Source: Coemansia sp. RSA 922 (Eukaryota > Kickxellomycota > Kickxellomycetes > Kickxellales > Kickxellaceae). Taken from it: a stretch of 64,000 bases of DNA. A program made the position numbers and the translations under genes. Positions 27,726-37,654 of the stretch are shown here, in pieces. Location of the stretch: the NCBI GenBank assembly GCA_027577415.1, contig JANBQS010000009.1:16815-80814 (forward strand), in the 5' to 3' direction. Positions within the stretch are counted from its first letter, which is position 1; the number at the start of each line of letters is the position of its first letter. The notes below the pieces were generated by a model. That model saw only the letters and a list, made by a program, of their open reading frames with translations. It ran no database searches and was not told the origin of the DNA.

Positions 27726-28254
27726 CTTTCTGGCCAAAATAACACAAACTAGAAGGAAATAGCGACAACTACTTTAAAGTGAATTATTTCTTACAATAAA
27801 AAAAGTGAAGCATGATGATGATGTTGTATGGGGGCTTTTGTCATTACGATCGACAAGCACATATGTTGATCATTTAAATAGAGCAATAGAATAATAATAA
27901 TAAAATTCATGATATTTTCGTAAACAACTACTGACTAAAGAATGGTTAAATTGCCTATTAGGATGCAGTAAACGCATAATGCGAAGCTCGCTTCAGGTAG
28001 ACATGCTTACGTATATTGAGTATTCCAACTGTCATACAAGGAAGAAACGTGTAAAGCTCAGCCAAGTCCTCGCGACAAAATACCAGGAACAGTCGGCTAT
28101 TGGCCAAGTCGATCTCTAGCATATCATGAAGAGTTCATGTTCTTTTGGCTCTGCCCTTGGTAAGAGACCCATTGAGTTGTGTCTACCCGCCAGGGAGGAT
28201 CCCTCTGGCACACCATGTTTGCTGGGAACTAAATGAAAATAGCTTTTTTTTGCA
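27726..28254. other. Intergenic, no gene called
   Basis: AT-rich upstream region of the 25308 gene, then about 300 bases without coding signal next to the LINE remnant. Confidence 0.5.
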
Positions 28255-28865
28255 TCTCAAAGAGTAGGAATCCGAGGCTGCCCTGCTTCTTTAGGCAGGA
28301 TGATGATGTCATACTGGCCCTCCATGTGTCCTGTGGCGATGCCGTCCTTGGAAAAGTAGATTCCCAAGTATCCGATAACAGCGCAATCTGGGAGAATAGG
28401 GATACCTGGCAGTGCAAGTGCCGTGCTACCAATATGCAGCATCTCTGTTTTATCGTCATTTAATTTGGCGTTCGATGAATGACTGTGTAGCTCTATTGCG
28501 TGGCGGAGTGCTATCACATCGTCCTCAGAGGATAGTGCGACAGCGACATCCTTGGCAAAGGCAATAGCGCGGAGAGTGTATTCAGGCAGTCTGATGCCCA
28601 CAGGGTGCTTGCGGAACTAGCGTAAAAGGGGCTCGGCGATGAGGTCATAGAGCAAAGGTGAAAGCGGATCACCCTGCCGAAGGCCTTGGCAAATCCAAAT
28701 GCCTGTCACTTTCCAGGAGCCAAACCTCATGTCAGCAATGCTACCCTTATATATCGAGAATACGAGGTAAAATTATCTTTCTCCAATGCCGCAGTTAGTC
28801 TTGCATTGGTCTAGATACTCCCAATCCACTTGGTCATAGGCCTTGTGATGTTGTTTTGTATAATT
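28255..28865 (-). pseudogene. Decayed non-LTR (LINE-type) retrotransposon, reverse transcriptase fragment
   Basis: On the minus strand the core RT motifs appear in order: KAYDQVDWEYL (near 28840), QGLRQGDPLSPLLYDLIAEP (near 28670), then AFAKDVAVALSSEDD, and KLNDDKTEMLHIG. The catalytic FADD box reads FAKD, with Asp replaced by Lys (codon 28551-28553). A TAG stop interrupts the frame at about 28619 between LLR and FRKHP, and another shift lies before 28773. The endonuclease and RNase H parts were not found. It is a dead 5'- and 3'-truncated copy. Confidence 0.85.
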
Positions 28866-29755
28866 GGCCTTTCTCTTACTTATTTTGGCGCAACATTCAA
28901 GCGATGGAATAATAGCTAGAAAAGGGACAACGTGGGCGTCCCTTCTAACTGAATCTTGAGGGGCCGCACAAGGGAATAAATTTTTTTTGTTACAATTGGC
29001 TGGTGACGTAAGCGGGTTTTTGGGGTTGTAGCATAAATAGGCAAGCCTCTTGACATCACAAACTAGCTGCTGAGTCATAGTGGGTAGCAAGGTACGTGCC
29101 AATTCGTACATACACGTTGTTGCAATGGCTTGGAAGTGCCACTACCACTTACCCTGGTGGATGGGGTTCGATGCCGGTAGGTGGCTAACTAACAAACAGG
29201 ATTGGTATTTTTGTAAAAAATTAAAAAAAAAAGTATGTTTCACCTCTAGTTATTTTTTTGCTTCTCGCTAATGTGCTTTCAACGATTATTTATATTTATC
29301 TCCAACATAGATATCGCCTGTTGATAAAAATAAATATTGATAGGGAACCAATAGAGAGGTATCAAAATGGATTGGATTGATATTACAAACTATACATGTA
29401 TTTCCACGAAAAAGGACTGGCATGTCAAATTCAAGTAATAAATACTCAGACTCTGTGCATGGTCGTTGCTCACTGGCAAGAGCGGCATGCTTAAAGTTGG
29501 GACAACGTCTGGCGATTTGTGCAGCAACAACTGTTATCTACTCTGCCAAATTATTTTTTTTGACTTTGTCATCATCATCACCATCTTCTAGAGTGCAGCA
29601 TCATCTAATGTTGTAATTCAAGGAGGGGTATTTCTTACAGTGTATTCGGGTTCTTGCTCACTGGTAACACGTCAACAATTGGCACATATCCTTCGATGTT
29701 GCATGTGAGAGAGTGACTAGACTTGTAATTGCTGAAATAATTGAGAGCATATCAC
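28866..29755. other. Intergenic, possible LINE flank, no gene called
   Basis: AT-rich with an A tract near 29220 and a short ATC/ACC microsatellite near 29570. ORFs here are short and unsupported. Confidence 0.45.
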
Positions 29756-30655
29756 AAGCATCGAGCGGAAGGTAGTAAAATTACAATCCCCAGAGAGCTG
29801 AGGTGCTCAAAGCAGTTTTCATAGCCCTCGGCATATGTTTGTTATCTGTATTGCTCCACTGAAATGAATTATTGGTCACCCCCAATACACTATTGATTTG
29901 CCGTAGAATATGCGCACTTGCCTGTCCAAATATAAGAGCACCATGTGCAGAATGCCGCTGCGACTAAGAAAATTGAATCTGCCAAGAGCGTTCTTCATGA
30001 GCACTCTAATTTGGAGAGCTAGTTTCTGTAGAGGTCTTTTGTCACCAGTAATAGCTCATTCATTTCGACAGGGGTATCTATGACAAACTGTTATAGACTG
30101 CCAGAGTTGTGGATTATTGTGCACCAATCCTCATCATCGATGTTTTTGATATTTAACTACTTTAGTGCGCTGGCGTTGAGATTGGCTAACTATGTAAATG
30201 GAGCGCACACCGTATCTAGCCCTTGCGTAATAGTCATCAATCCAGACATGCTACGTAGTTTAAGCGTTGCCAAAGTATAGGTAGTCAGGGATTGTATGTA
30301 TATAAGGGAGAACTCGACTACAGCGGTTGCAGATGGAGTCAGTCGTTTTATTGATTGAACAAAGTTGGCTATCTCTTTATTCTTGTTGGCTGGAACAGCA
30401 GCTGGTGATACTTCACAACTAGGCTTTCGGGGGTTCATCGAAGCAAGGTTTAAAATGGAGACAACCTTTAGGAAATTACAATTAGGCGAGTATGATAATG
30501 ATGACGTCGTTGTATTGGGGCCCGGTATGGGCACGAGAGTGAATTGATGTTTATTGTTGTAAAGAGAAACCCAGCTACTGCCCGGAAACCAAACAACTTC
30601 CCCTAGTGAGGACCAATTATGGACTGATGAGCCGCGACGACCCTGATTCAACTGG
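29756..30655 (-). pseudogene. Decayed F-box/LRR gene
   Basis: The minus strand reads IANFVQSIKRLTPSATAVV.., matching TAFVQRIRQMVPKATDIGVT of the 8943 protein. Further on it has LNIKNIDDEDWCTIIHNSG, QFVIDTPVEMNELLLVTKDL and (after a frame change) GILHMVLLYLDRQVR, all LRR-style segments. Several in-frame stops (for example after SALK and GSL) and frame changes break it. The first 153 codons (30651-30190) are still open. No F-box was found upstream of 30651, so the 5' end is probably gone. Confidence 0.6.
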
Positions 30656-31157
30656 TTGTTTCCAACTAGTTTTCACTGGAGGATGCCGTGGCAATAACCC
30701 AACTGTAATAGTCGAGGCCCGGTATGGGCATGAACTGTGGCCCTTATTCAAATCATGACATATCCAGTATGCCAACTTATGGAATATATCAGCATCATTT
30801 TCTACTACTCGAGCAATAGCCTATACTGCGCATGCTGCTTGTCTAACACGCATGGTTAATATATAAAGGTGCTGCCTTTGTTATCCTTTTGCCAAATGGA
30901 GAGCTTTGCTTGCTGCCTTTTGCCTATCTCGAAAAGGGCTCTTTTTATTTCAGCTTTGCAGCTACACTATCAAAGCTTTTTACGAGCAGCTCTTTTAAGA
31001 AAAGCACGGCAGCTTATTCAAACTTTTATCCACGTCCAACAGGTGTATTCTCTTTCTTGCCTACTTTAAACAATCACCATTAATTTTTTATTTTTCAGTG
31101 TCAGCATTATCCCTTGATCTTTACCTTGAGCGTCGGACATCTATTCTAGTTGCTATA
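30656..31157. other. Upstream region of the F-box gene at 31158
   Basis: Contains TAATATATAAAGG near 30860 as a possible TATA box. A stretch TTTTTTATTTTTCAG ends at 31097, just upstream of the start, and could be a 3' splice site of a leader intron. A GGCCCGGTATGGGCA block near 30715 repeats one at about 30518. Confidence 0.45.
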
Positions 31158-32828
31158 ATGTTCGAGCTGGGCACACTTCCTGACCACTTGATTAGAAATA
31201 TAGCACAACATGGAAAATTCAATGCTATGAAACATCATACTATCAAACATGGTTGTGATTTTGACCTCTCTGAAGTGGCAAGGTATTCTCAAATTTCGTC
31301 AAAATGGAGATTGGCTTGCTTACCATTCTTGAGTGCTCTTGCTATATTTGACATTGACGTGTACAGCACTTTAGCCGAGCAAGAAATTAGTAAGCTTGCT
31401 AATACAATCGAGTTTTCCATTGATAACAATGCTCAGAAGTATGTAAAGTCGGTCAATATGAACATTCACTATGCTAATGTGGTGGATGGAACGGCATGGA
31501 AAGTAATGGGTTCACCAATGTTTAAAAATTCAATATTTGTCAATGTCAATTATATCAAGTTGCGTCTATCAGCTAGAAACATGCAAATGCTACCAAGTGA
31601 CGAAGAATGCGAGGCCAACATTACACTGTTTTCTAAAAGGCTTCACCAAATGTTCCCCAATACAAGTGCTCTACATTTGGATAGCACTAACGATATTAAC
31701 AGGGCAAGGTCGGTAGTACCAATAGGTCTAAAACAGCTAGTTGCGTTATTGCTAGTCAACAAAAAGGAGATTGGCTACACTTTTAGTGAAGACAATTTCA
31801 TCGTGGGTGGATTGCCAGCCTTGACAGGATTAACAAAGATTTTGTATGACGAATGTTATGATTCTGATCTTTTCGCCAAGCTAATATGCCTAAATTCTTC
31901 AACACTAATTGAACTCAAGGTCACCTTTGAAAATCGGCTTTTCTTTCGAGATATTGTCATCACTAGTGATGGAGCGCCCATAGTGTATCCTATTCTCAAG
32001 TCCCTGACACTTATCCACGGGGGAATAAGAGACGATGAACGTATCTTGCTATTAGATGGTGCACCATTTCCAGTACTTACTAGCCTAAAGGTGATTGGAT
32101 TAAACTGTGTTGGCAATGATATACTGTTTCGAGGTAATAATCAGACGCTGGAACATATCGACATTTGGCCAGTAGTTAATGAATATTTGTTTATTCCCAA
32201 TATTGAAGGCAATATGCAAACAAAGTTCCCAAGACTAAAGAATATAAGTATTGATATTTACCATAATGGTGAGATGTCCGAACTAGATGCTGAGCGCAAG
32301 ATTCTAGAGTTTGCTACTAACAGTGGATCAAACGTCCAGTGCATGTACTTTGAATTGGGCCATTGCATCAACAAGGACAACTTTATGAGCAAGCTTTGCA
32401 GCTCAAGCATGGTTCGTTGCTTGGCTACTCTCAAGCTATCTAAAATTGATTTGTCAGTTCTAGATTATATCTCAATTTTGAGGTGTACACCAAATCTAAC
32501 ACATTTGTTATTAGATGCACCAATAGAAGTGTCAAAAGAGGCACAGGTTACTCTTGAATGCATGACAGATCAAAATAGCTTGGCGCAGCTTTGCGAGAAT
32601 AACTATATGCCCATGTCCAAGTTAACAGTGGTTACACTATGCCCGTATTCAGAGCCAATAACTGCTGCTCATATAGGGCAGATTTTGAGTCTGTTGTGTC
32701 CAAGGATGGCTATGGTGAGGTGTGAGGGATATGCAAGGTTTATAGAGATGGCTTATAGTTGCGTATCCAAATTGCCTGTTTACAGCAACTATCAACAAAG
32801 GCTAGTACAAATTGAATGGGTCTTGTAA
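31158..32828 (+). CDS. F-box / leucine-rich repeat protein, 556 aa
   Basis: The first in-frame ATG is 31158 (MFELGTLPDHLIRNIAQHG); the codons before it have no ATG. An F-box-like helix set (LPDHLIRNIAQ..., ARYSQISSKWRLACLPFL) is followed by LRR-like segments: IKLRLSARNM, LTGLTKILYD, LKSLTLIHG, LTSLKVIGL, LEHIDIWP, LTHLLLDAP. It shares the DILFRGNNQTLEHID block with the 8943 protein (DDVLFRGNSSTLKHLE). It probably is an SCF substrate receptor. It is more AT-rich than the 8943 and 12481 genes and sits next to the dead paralog at 29756, which suggests local birth and death of this family. Confidence 0.8.
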   Translation: MFELGTLPDHLIRNIAQHGKFNAMKHHTIKHGCDFDLSEVARYSQISSKWRLACLPFLSALAIFDIDVYSTLAEQEISKLANTIEFSIDNNAQKYVKSVNMNIHYANVVDGTAWKVMGSPMFKNSIFVNVNYIKLRLSARNMQMLPSDEECEANITLFSKRLHQMFPNTSALHLDSTNDINRARSVVPIGLKQLVALLLVNKKEIGYTFSEDNFIVGGLPALTGLTKILYDECYDSDLFAKLICLNSSTLIELKVTFENRLFFRDIVITSDGAPIVYPILKSLTLIHGGIRDDERILLLDGAPFPVLTSLKVIGLNCVGNDILFRGNNQTLEHIDIWPVVNEYLFIPNIEGNMQTKFPRLKNISIDIYHNGEMSELDAERKILEFATNSGSNVQCMYFELGHCINKDNFMSKLCSSSMVRCLATLKLSKIDLSVLDYISILRCTPNLTHLLLDAPIEVSKEAQVTLECMTDQNSLAQLCENNYMPMSKLTVVTLCPYSEPITAAHIGQILSLLCPRMAMVRCEGYARFIEMAYSCVSKLPVYSNYQQRLVQIEWVL

Positions 32829-34144
32829 GGGTTCAGCTGTGGAGTTGAATAGTTTATGCCTATTTGTGTAGATGGTTGTTGTCTTTTTTATTGCTAAAGG
32901 TTGGCAGCTGGATAAATAATTTAATTCGTGAATATCAACTACTATAAATAGAAGTTTGAACCACAAGTGATCTTAAATATTGGCCGTCATGCTGGTGGGT
33001 GGCCTTTTCCAGGAAGAGAACCAGCGAGCTACATATATGTCATTTTTGGGTAATCTTGGAGAGTAGCAAAAAAAAGGGACACCTTGTGGACAACTTGCGC
33101 CGAGGCTTGAGCATCCATGTTAGTAGCTGTGGGTACTTTTACAATGTGTTAGCGCTAAAAACGATAGCAGCAGTACCTCCCTGCACCATGGCCATTGACC
33201 GAATAGGTGTACCGCTGAAACCAGCTCCAACAGTAGTAGAGTACTGGTAGGCCAACACTGAGGATCAATGGATTTGTGCGAAATTATGATATTGAAAAAG
33301 AATAAAAGGGAGATAAAGAATACTAAATCAATTTGGGTGCCAAAAGCGCTTCTTCTATAACTGCTGGCAGCCTCAAACCTGCGCAAGATATTCCCTCTGT
33401 TGCAAGAGAGCTTGCTAGTGTAGTTGCACCACAAAAACCTCCATGTTGCTCAAAATTGGCATTGCGCCAGGATCTGTCAACAGAGTTTCTTATTTTCTTG
33501 TTCTTGAACACCCATGCCTTTTGCGAATACAATGATAAATACACACATCATGTAAAAAAAATTGTCTTCTCTTGCTATTTTTAGTGACAGTATGTCATGC
33601 AAATCTGCATCTCACAAGCACCCTTGCAAAAGCTGGCGTCTGTTGTTTGTGGCATGAAATATATCTTCCACAGTGCACATAAACATACAATCACTCTTAT
33701 TTTTCACAAGGCCAATGCCAGAAATAGGAATGGGAATAATAACACACCTTGTTTCTCACTCACAACAGCCCAATAGTGCAATGTCCAAAGTCTACTTTGA
33801 GGTATGTCTGCCACTCTATTTATTATAGCAAACACAGTGCCTAAATAACGATTGGGGATAAAGCTGCCACTATATTGAAACGTTGACACCTTATAATAGT
33901 GCTGCCTGACAGGTATACCAATACAATGGTAATAGATCATTACACAGTTTCTTAGTAACAAGCCAATAAACATTAACTTCAACCACAACTCATCTGCGTT
34001 GTTCCGTGGCAATTAAAGCCTTTCGAATGGCTGCGCTAGTCTACTCCGCCACTCTTGTCTTCAAGTCAAAATGGAATAACGATATAGGAAGAATATAAAA
34101 GCACAAGCAACGATAATTCAAAAAAGGGACTATAAATGACTCTT
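32829..34144. other. Long intergenic stretch, no gene called
   Basis: About 1.3 kb with ORFs under 105 codons on both strands, none with a domain, signal peptide or consistent promoter. TATA-like elements occur near 32943. Nothing further seen. Confidence 0.5.
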
Positions 34145-35158
34145 CTATCCCTCCAAGTTCATGCGGCGGTCGCCAGCGGCATTAACATAGTAGTCCTGGA
34201 TCTGCTCCATGTCGCTACGCTTGCCGCGCGTGATTTCGATACGCTCCTTCAAGCCATAGCCAAAGTTGGCCAAGCAAGAGACCGCCTGGTGCAGCGTCGC
34301 AGAGATGACGACTAGCGAAATAACCGTGTAGTAGGTCATCATCGGACGCTGCGTCAAAAACTTTGCTTCCTGCTTCGGGTCGTACATACGGGCGCACTTG
34401 TAGACAAAGTATGCCGTGCTGCCGCAGAGCAAAAAGATAAACGTCCACATGGTAGCCACCGACTCACGGCGCAAGCCCCAGAACGCCAGGACGAGCACCG
34501 ACAGAGTCACTGGCACAAATGCCACGGTGATGCCAAACTCGGGGTCCGACGACTTTAGAACCAAGATGATGTACGACACGGCGAAGCCGAGGAAGACAAA
34601 AAAGTCAATCTTCAATAAGAACACCAGCGTGCGGTAGTTCACATACATGCGGCGAATCTTCAAGTCGGCGCCAACGCGCTTGTAAATCTCCCAGCCAAAC
34701 GCAATGTACAACAGGTACGCCAGTATACCAAACACCGCCGTCATGCCCGCCATTACGCCAATACTCGCCACCATAATGTTTTTAACCATAGGGTACACCT
34801 CGAACCCCACGAAAATGTCAGCCTGAATCCACGTGCGCACTTGGTAGAACCGGAATATAGCCAGTGTCATGGCAAACAGGTTGAACAGGCAGAACCCGAT
34901 TATTTGGATTGTGTCGCCGTTCATCACGCCGCCCACCATCAAGAACAGTCCAAACAGCGACGCTATCACCAGCAGCAAAAAGTATATTGCCACGCCCTTG
35001 TCGCTCGACCAACTGGCAAAGACGTTCTCCATCTTTTGCAATACTATAACTAGAATCGACGTCTCCAGTCCTATTACCGCCAGCGCTTGCAGAGCGGCAA
35101 AGCAGCAGCACACCCTGCCTGCGAGCGGCATCTTTTGGAGGCTCTCGCTAATCGCCAT
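34145..35158 (-). CDS. UPF0658 Golgi membrane protein, 7-TM
   Basis: 337 aa with about seven hydrophobic segments, all inside one open frame from ATG 35158. The central GWEIYKRVGADLKIRRMY segment and KIDFFVFLGF are hallmarks of the fungal UPF0658 family (Golgi apparatus membrane proteins of unknown function). The C-terminus is hydrophilic (KRSDMEQIQDYYVNAAG). It shares a 400-base divergent promoter with VPS28. Confidence 0.88.
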   Translation of the reverse strand: MAISESLQKMPLAGRVCCCFAALQALAVIGLETSILVIVLQKMENVFASWSSDKGVAIYFLLLVIASLFGLFLMVGGVMNGDTIQIIGFCLFNLFAMTLAIFRFYQVRTWIQADIFVGFEVYPMVKNIMVASIGVMAGMTAVFGILAYLLYIAFGWEIYKRVGADLKIRRMYVNYRTLVFLLKIDFFVFLGFAVSYIILVLKSSDPEFGITVAFVPVTLSVLVLAFWGLRRESVATMWTFIFLLCGSTAYFVYKCARMYDPKQEAKFLTQRPMMTYYTVISLVVISATLHQAVSCLANFGYGLKERIEITRGKRSDMEQIQDYYVNAAGDRRMNLEG

Positions 35159-35558
35159 TGTATTAAATGTAAGCTACTACCGAGCCAAATTTGCGCGCGC
35201 GCGTGTGTGTCTTTAAAGAAAGTAATAGTATGTGAGAGATAGTCAGTCCAGCTGCACGCTCAAAATGTAAACAAACCAAACCAAAAAATAACCGTAGCAA
35301 AGAATAAAATAAAAAAAGTTGAATTGACTGAAGAAAAAAATAAAAAGAATCTTGCTGAAAAAGGAAGAGACTTGCGGCTTAGTGGGGAGGCGACTATTTT
35401 TTTCTCCCCCAAAGAACGAAGGCCAATCAGGTGGTACAAAGGCGCAAAAAAAAAGTCCCAAACGTCACTTCACCAGGCTCACAGTGTGATAGACGGGCGG
35501 GATTGTATTGAACCTAAACATATCACCAACTATTCATATTCTTTTTTATATTATAATA
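35159..35558. promoter_or_regulatory. Divergent promoter region UPF0658 gene / VPS28
   Basis: About 400 bases between two start codons on opposite strands, with a (CG)n/(GT)n patch near 35200 and A/T tracts. Exact elements were not resolved. Confidence 0.5.
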
Positions 35559-36176
35559 ATGGACGAAATTAAACTCTACAACACGTCGGCCGAGCGCGAG
35601 GTATATGAGAACAAAGCAGCTCTGTATGCCATTGTAATGTCCCTAGAACACTTGGAGCGGGCATTCGCACATGACTCGATATCCGCCACAGAGTACACAG
35701 CCGAGTGTAACAAGCTTCTCCTACAGTGCAAGACAGTCTCCCAGATGGTCAACAACCCGGACCTAACAAAGTTTACACAGCAATACAGACTCAGCTGCTC
35801 GGCAGCTCTTCGTCGCTTGGAAGTCGGAGTACCCAGCACTATTGAGCATGGAACTGCTAGCGGCCCGAGTGGAAACAACGCAAAGCTTGTCGCAAAGACC
35901 GTTCAAGACTTTATCACTACTATGGACGCCCTGAGTATGAATATGACGTCGGTCGACAAGCTGCATCCACTGCTAACTGATCTTTTGCAGAGTGTCAATG
36001 CGGCTTCGTTTTTGCCTCCGGATTACCGCTGGAAGGCTAGCTTTAGGGACTGGCTTATCCGCTTGAATAAGATGAAGGCCAGCGACGAGCTAGACGAGGA
36101 ACAGGCCCGCCAGCTGCTGTTTGAGGTCGAGCAAGCCTACTCTGACTTTAAAAACATTTTAGACTCACACGAGTAA
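35559..36176 (+). CDS. VPS28: ESCRT-I subunit VPS28
   Basis: The ATG at 35559 follows an AT-rich leader; the upstream in-frame codons lack ATG. The 205-aa product begins IKLYNTSAEREVYENKAALYA, the N-terminal core that binds VPS23/VPS37. It ends with the four-helix C-terminal domain (VQDFITTMDALSMN.., PPDYRWKASFRDWLIRLNKM, QARQLLFEVEQAYSDFKNI) that contacts ESCRT-II. It works in sorting ubiquitinated cargo into multivesicular bodies. Length is normal for the family and no intron is needed. Confidence 0.95.
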   Translation: MDEIKLYNTSAEREVYENKAALYAIVMSLEHLERAFAHDSISATEYTAECNKLLLQCKTVSQMVNNPDLTKFTQQYRLSCSAALRRLEVGVPSTIEHGTASGPSGNNAKLVAKTVQDFITTMDALSMNMTSVDKLHPLLTDLLQSVNAASFLPPDYRWKASFRDWLIRLNKMKASDELDEEQARQLLFEVEQAYSDFKNILDSHE

Positions 36177-36973
36177 TTATTTTTATCCTTTATTTTGCTA
36201 TTTTAGCTTATTGCATTAAACATCAATGATAGCATGTCTGAAATTGAGATGTCATTGGCACCTCACTACGCATGTCAGTTGGGGAGGGGGCGATTGTCCA
36301 GATATCCCAGAATGACCTACAAGTGAGGTAATCCCGCATTAATGTGGATCTTGGTTTGGGACCGCGTGTATGCACAGTGGTTCAAACAAATACAACTATT
36401 CAACCTGCTTCACTTCTTTCTAGCGACGATCCCTCTCACTTTTTTTTTTATCAGTAAGCCATGTTTACACATACCCCCAAATGAGACTCTTTTAAATAAA
36501 TGATGTGCGAGGCATTTTTTTCACTCACAAAGCATGAACAGAAGCAATCTTGGCAGATCTATTCTGAGCGCGAGGCGAAATAAAAAGAGCTGCTACAAAG
36601 ATGAGAGAGAGAGAGATGTCCCTTCTAGAAAGAACAGTGCTTTACACTATCTTGTCGCTCTTCGTTTTATGGAGTGCGCGTGGCAAGGGACGAACGTCCA
36701 AAACACAGATATAGGGACTGCTGTCTCCACCGGTTTTTTTTTTCTTTCCTTTTTCGTCAGCATTTTTTTAACCCTCTCATATCCAATTCTACTTGCATTT
36801 TTTACCCCTCTATTACCATTTTTTTTATTGAAGCAGGCTGGACCCGCGCTAAACAAAAACTTGGTATAATCACTTCGGTCTCCTAAAACTTTTCATCTTC
36901 CCCTCCCTTCATTTTTTTCCTTATTTGACATACTCCTTTTCTCGTTCAGGTAACGATATTCCATTTGATAATC
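36177..36973. other. Intergenic, no gene called
   Basis: VPS28 3' flank and promoter of the secreted protein gene at 36974. A 111-codon ORF at 36534 ends in Phe/Leu-rich sequence encoded by T tracts and is not supported. Confidence 0.5.
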
Positions 36974-37513
36974 ATGAAATCTACATTGTTCGCAACCGTT
37001 CTTTTGGCCATCAGCTTTGTCGCCGCACTTCCTGTCAACCCGCCACCTATCCCAGTTTCAGTTCCAGCGGCATGCGGTACAGAGAGCTCTGCGAGCTCTT
37101 GCTATATGACTTGGGAGAGTAGCAGAATTGAGGGTATTTTCTCCAGTATGCCGTCAAGCGATGAATCCATTCCTACCAACGCGGTGCCCTCTTATCCTAC
37201 TGAGGTTTCGGAATGGGATTCTTCGTCTACTTGGTACACGACTTGGGAAAGCAGCAAGATTGAGGCAATTTTCTCTTCCACTATTACTTCCGAATCGCCT
37301 TCAAGCACATCGGTTATTTCGCTGAGCTCAGATGATGAAGAAGCTCCCTATTCTCCTACTTCCTCAAGCACTCCCTCTCAGTCCTTGTTGTCGTCAGTAT
37401 CTACGGTGACCGAAGAATCGCAATCGCCCACATTGACCGCCCCGACTTTACCTCCTTACACACCTCCTACGCCATCGCCGACTATTCCCGTTCCCCGTTG
37501 CCCAGCTTTCTAA
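36974..37513 (+). CDS. Secreted Ser/Thr/Pro-rich protein with internal repeat, 179 aa
   Basis: ATG 36974 opens a clear signal peptide (MKSTLFATVLLAISFVAALP). The mature part is Ser, Thr and Pro rich, as in heavily O-glycosylated wall proteins. Two copies of a unit Y.TWESS.IE.IFSS are seen, about 45 residues apart, the first preceded by a Cys (SSCYMTWESS) and the second not (STWYTTWESS). The C-terminus is Pro/Thr-rich and has no GPI-like hydrophobic tail. No family recognised. Confidence 0.7.
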   Translation: MKSTLFATVLLAISFVAALPVNPPPIPVSVPAACGTESSASSCYMTWESSRIEGIFSSMPSSDESIPTNAVPSYPTEVSEWDSSSTWYTTWESSKIEAIFSSTITSESPSSTSVISLSSDDEEAPYSPTSSSTPSQSLLSSVSTVTEESQSPTLTAPTLPPYTPPTPSPTIPVPRCPAF

Positions 37514-37654
37514 GTGCAATAGCCTTGGGCACATACAAAAAAAGTCCCCCACTTTTCTAATGATCTCTAATAAAAAATAATTTTTTTTTCTTCTTTGTAA
37601 TGAATCCTCTCCAAAGTAAAAAAATTTATATCATGTTGCAAAAAAATTGTTTAG

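Noticed and set aside
29170..29215. GTGGCTAACTAACAAACAGG resembling the Fanzor element end
   Set aside because: Similarity is short and interrupted, with no matching second end or tail.
36534..36869. 111-codon ORF before the secreted-protein gene
   Set aside because: Ends in Phe/Leu-rich sequence from T tracts, no domain.
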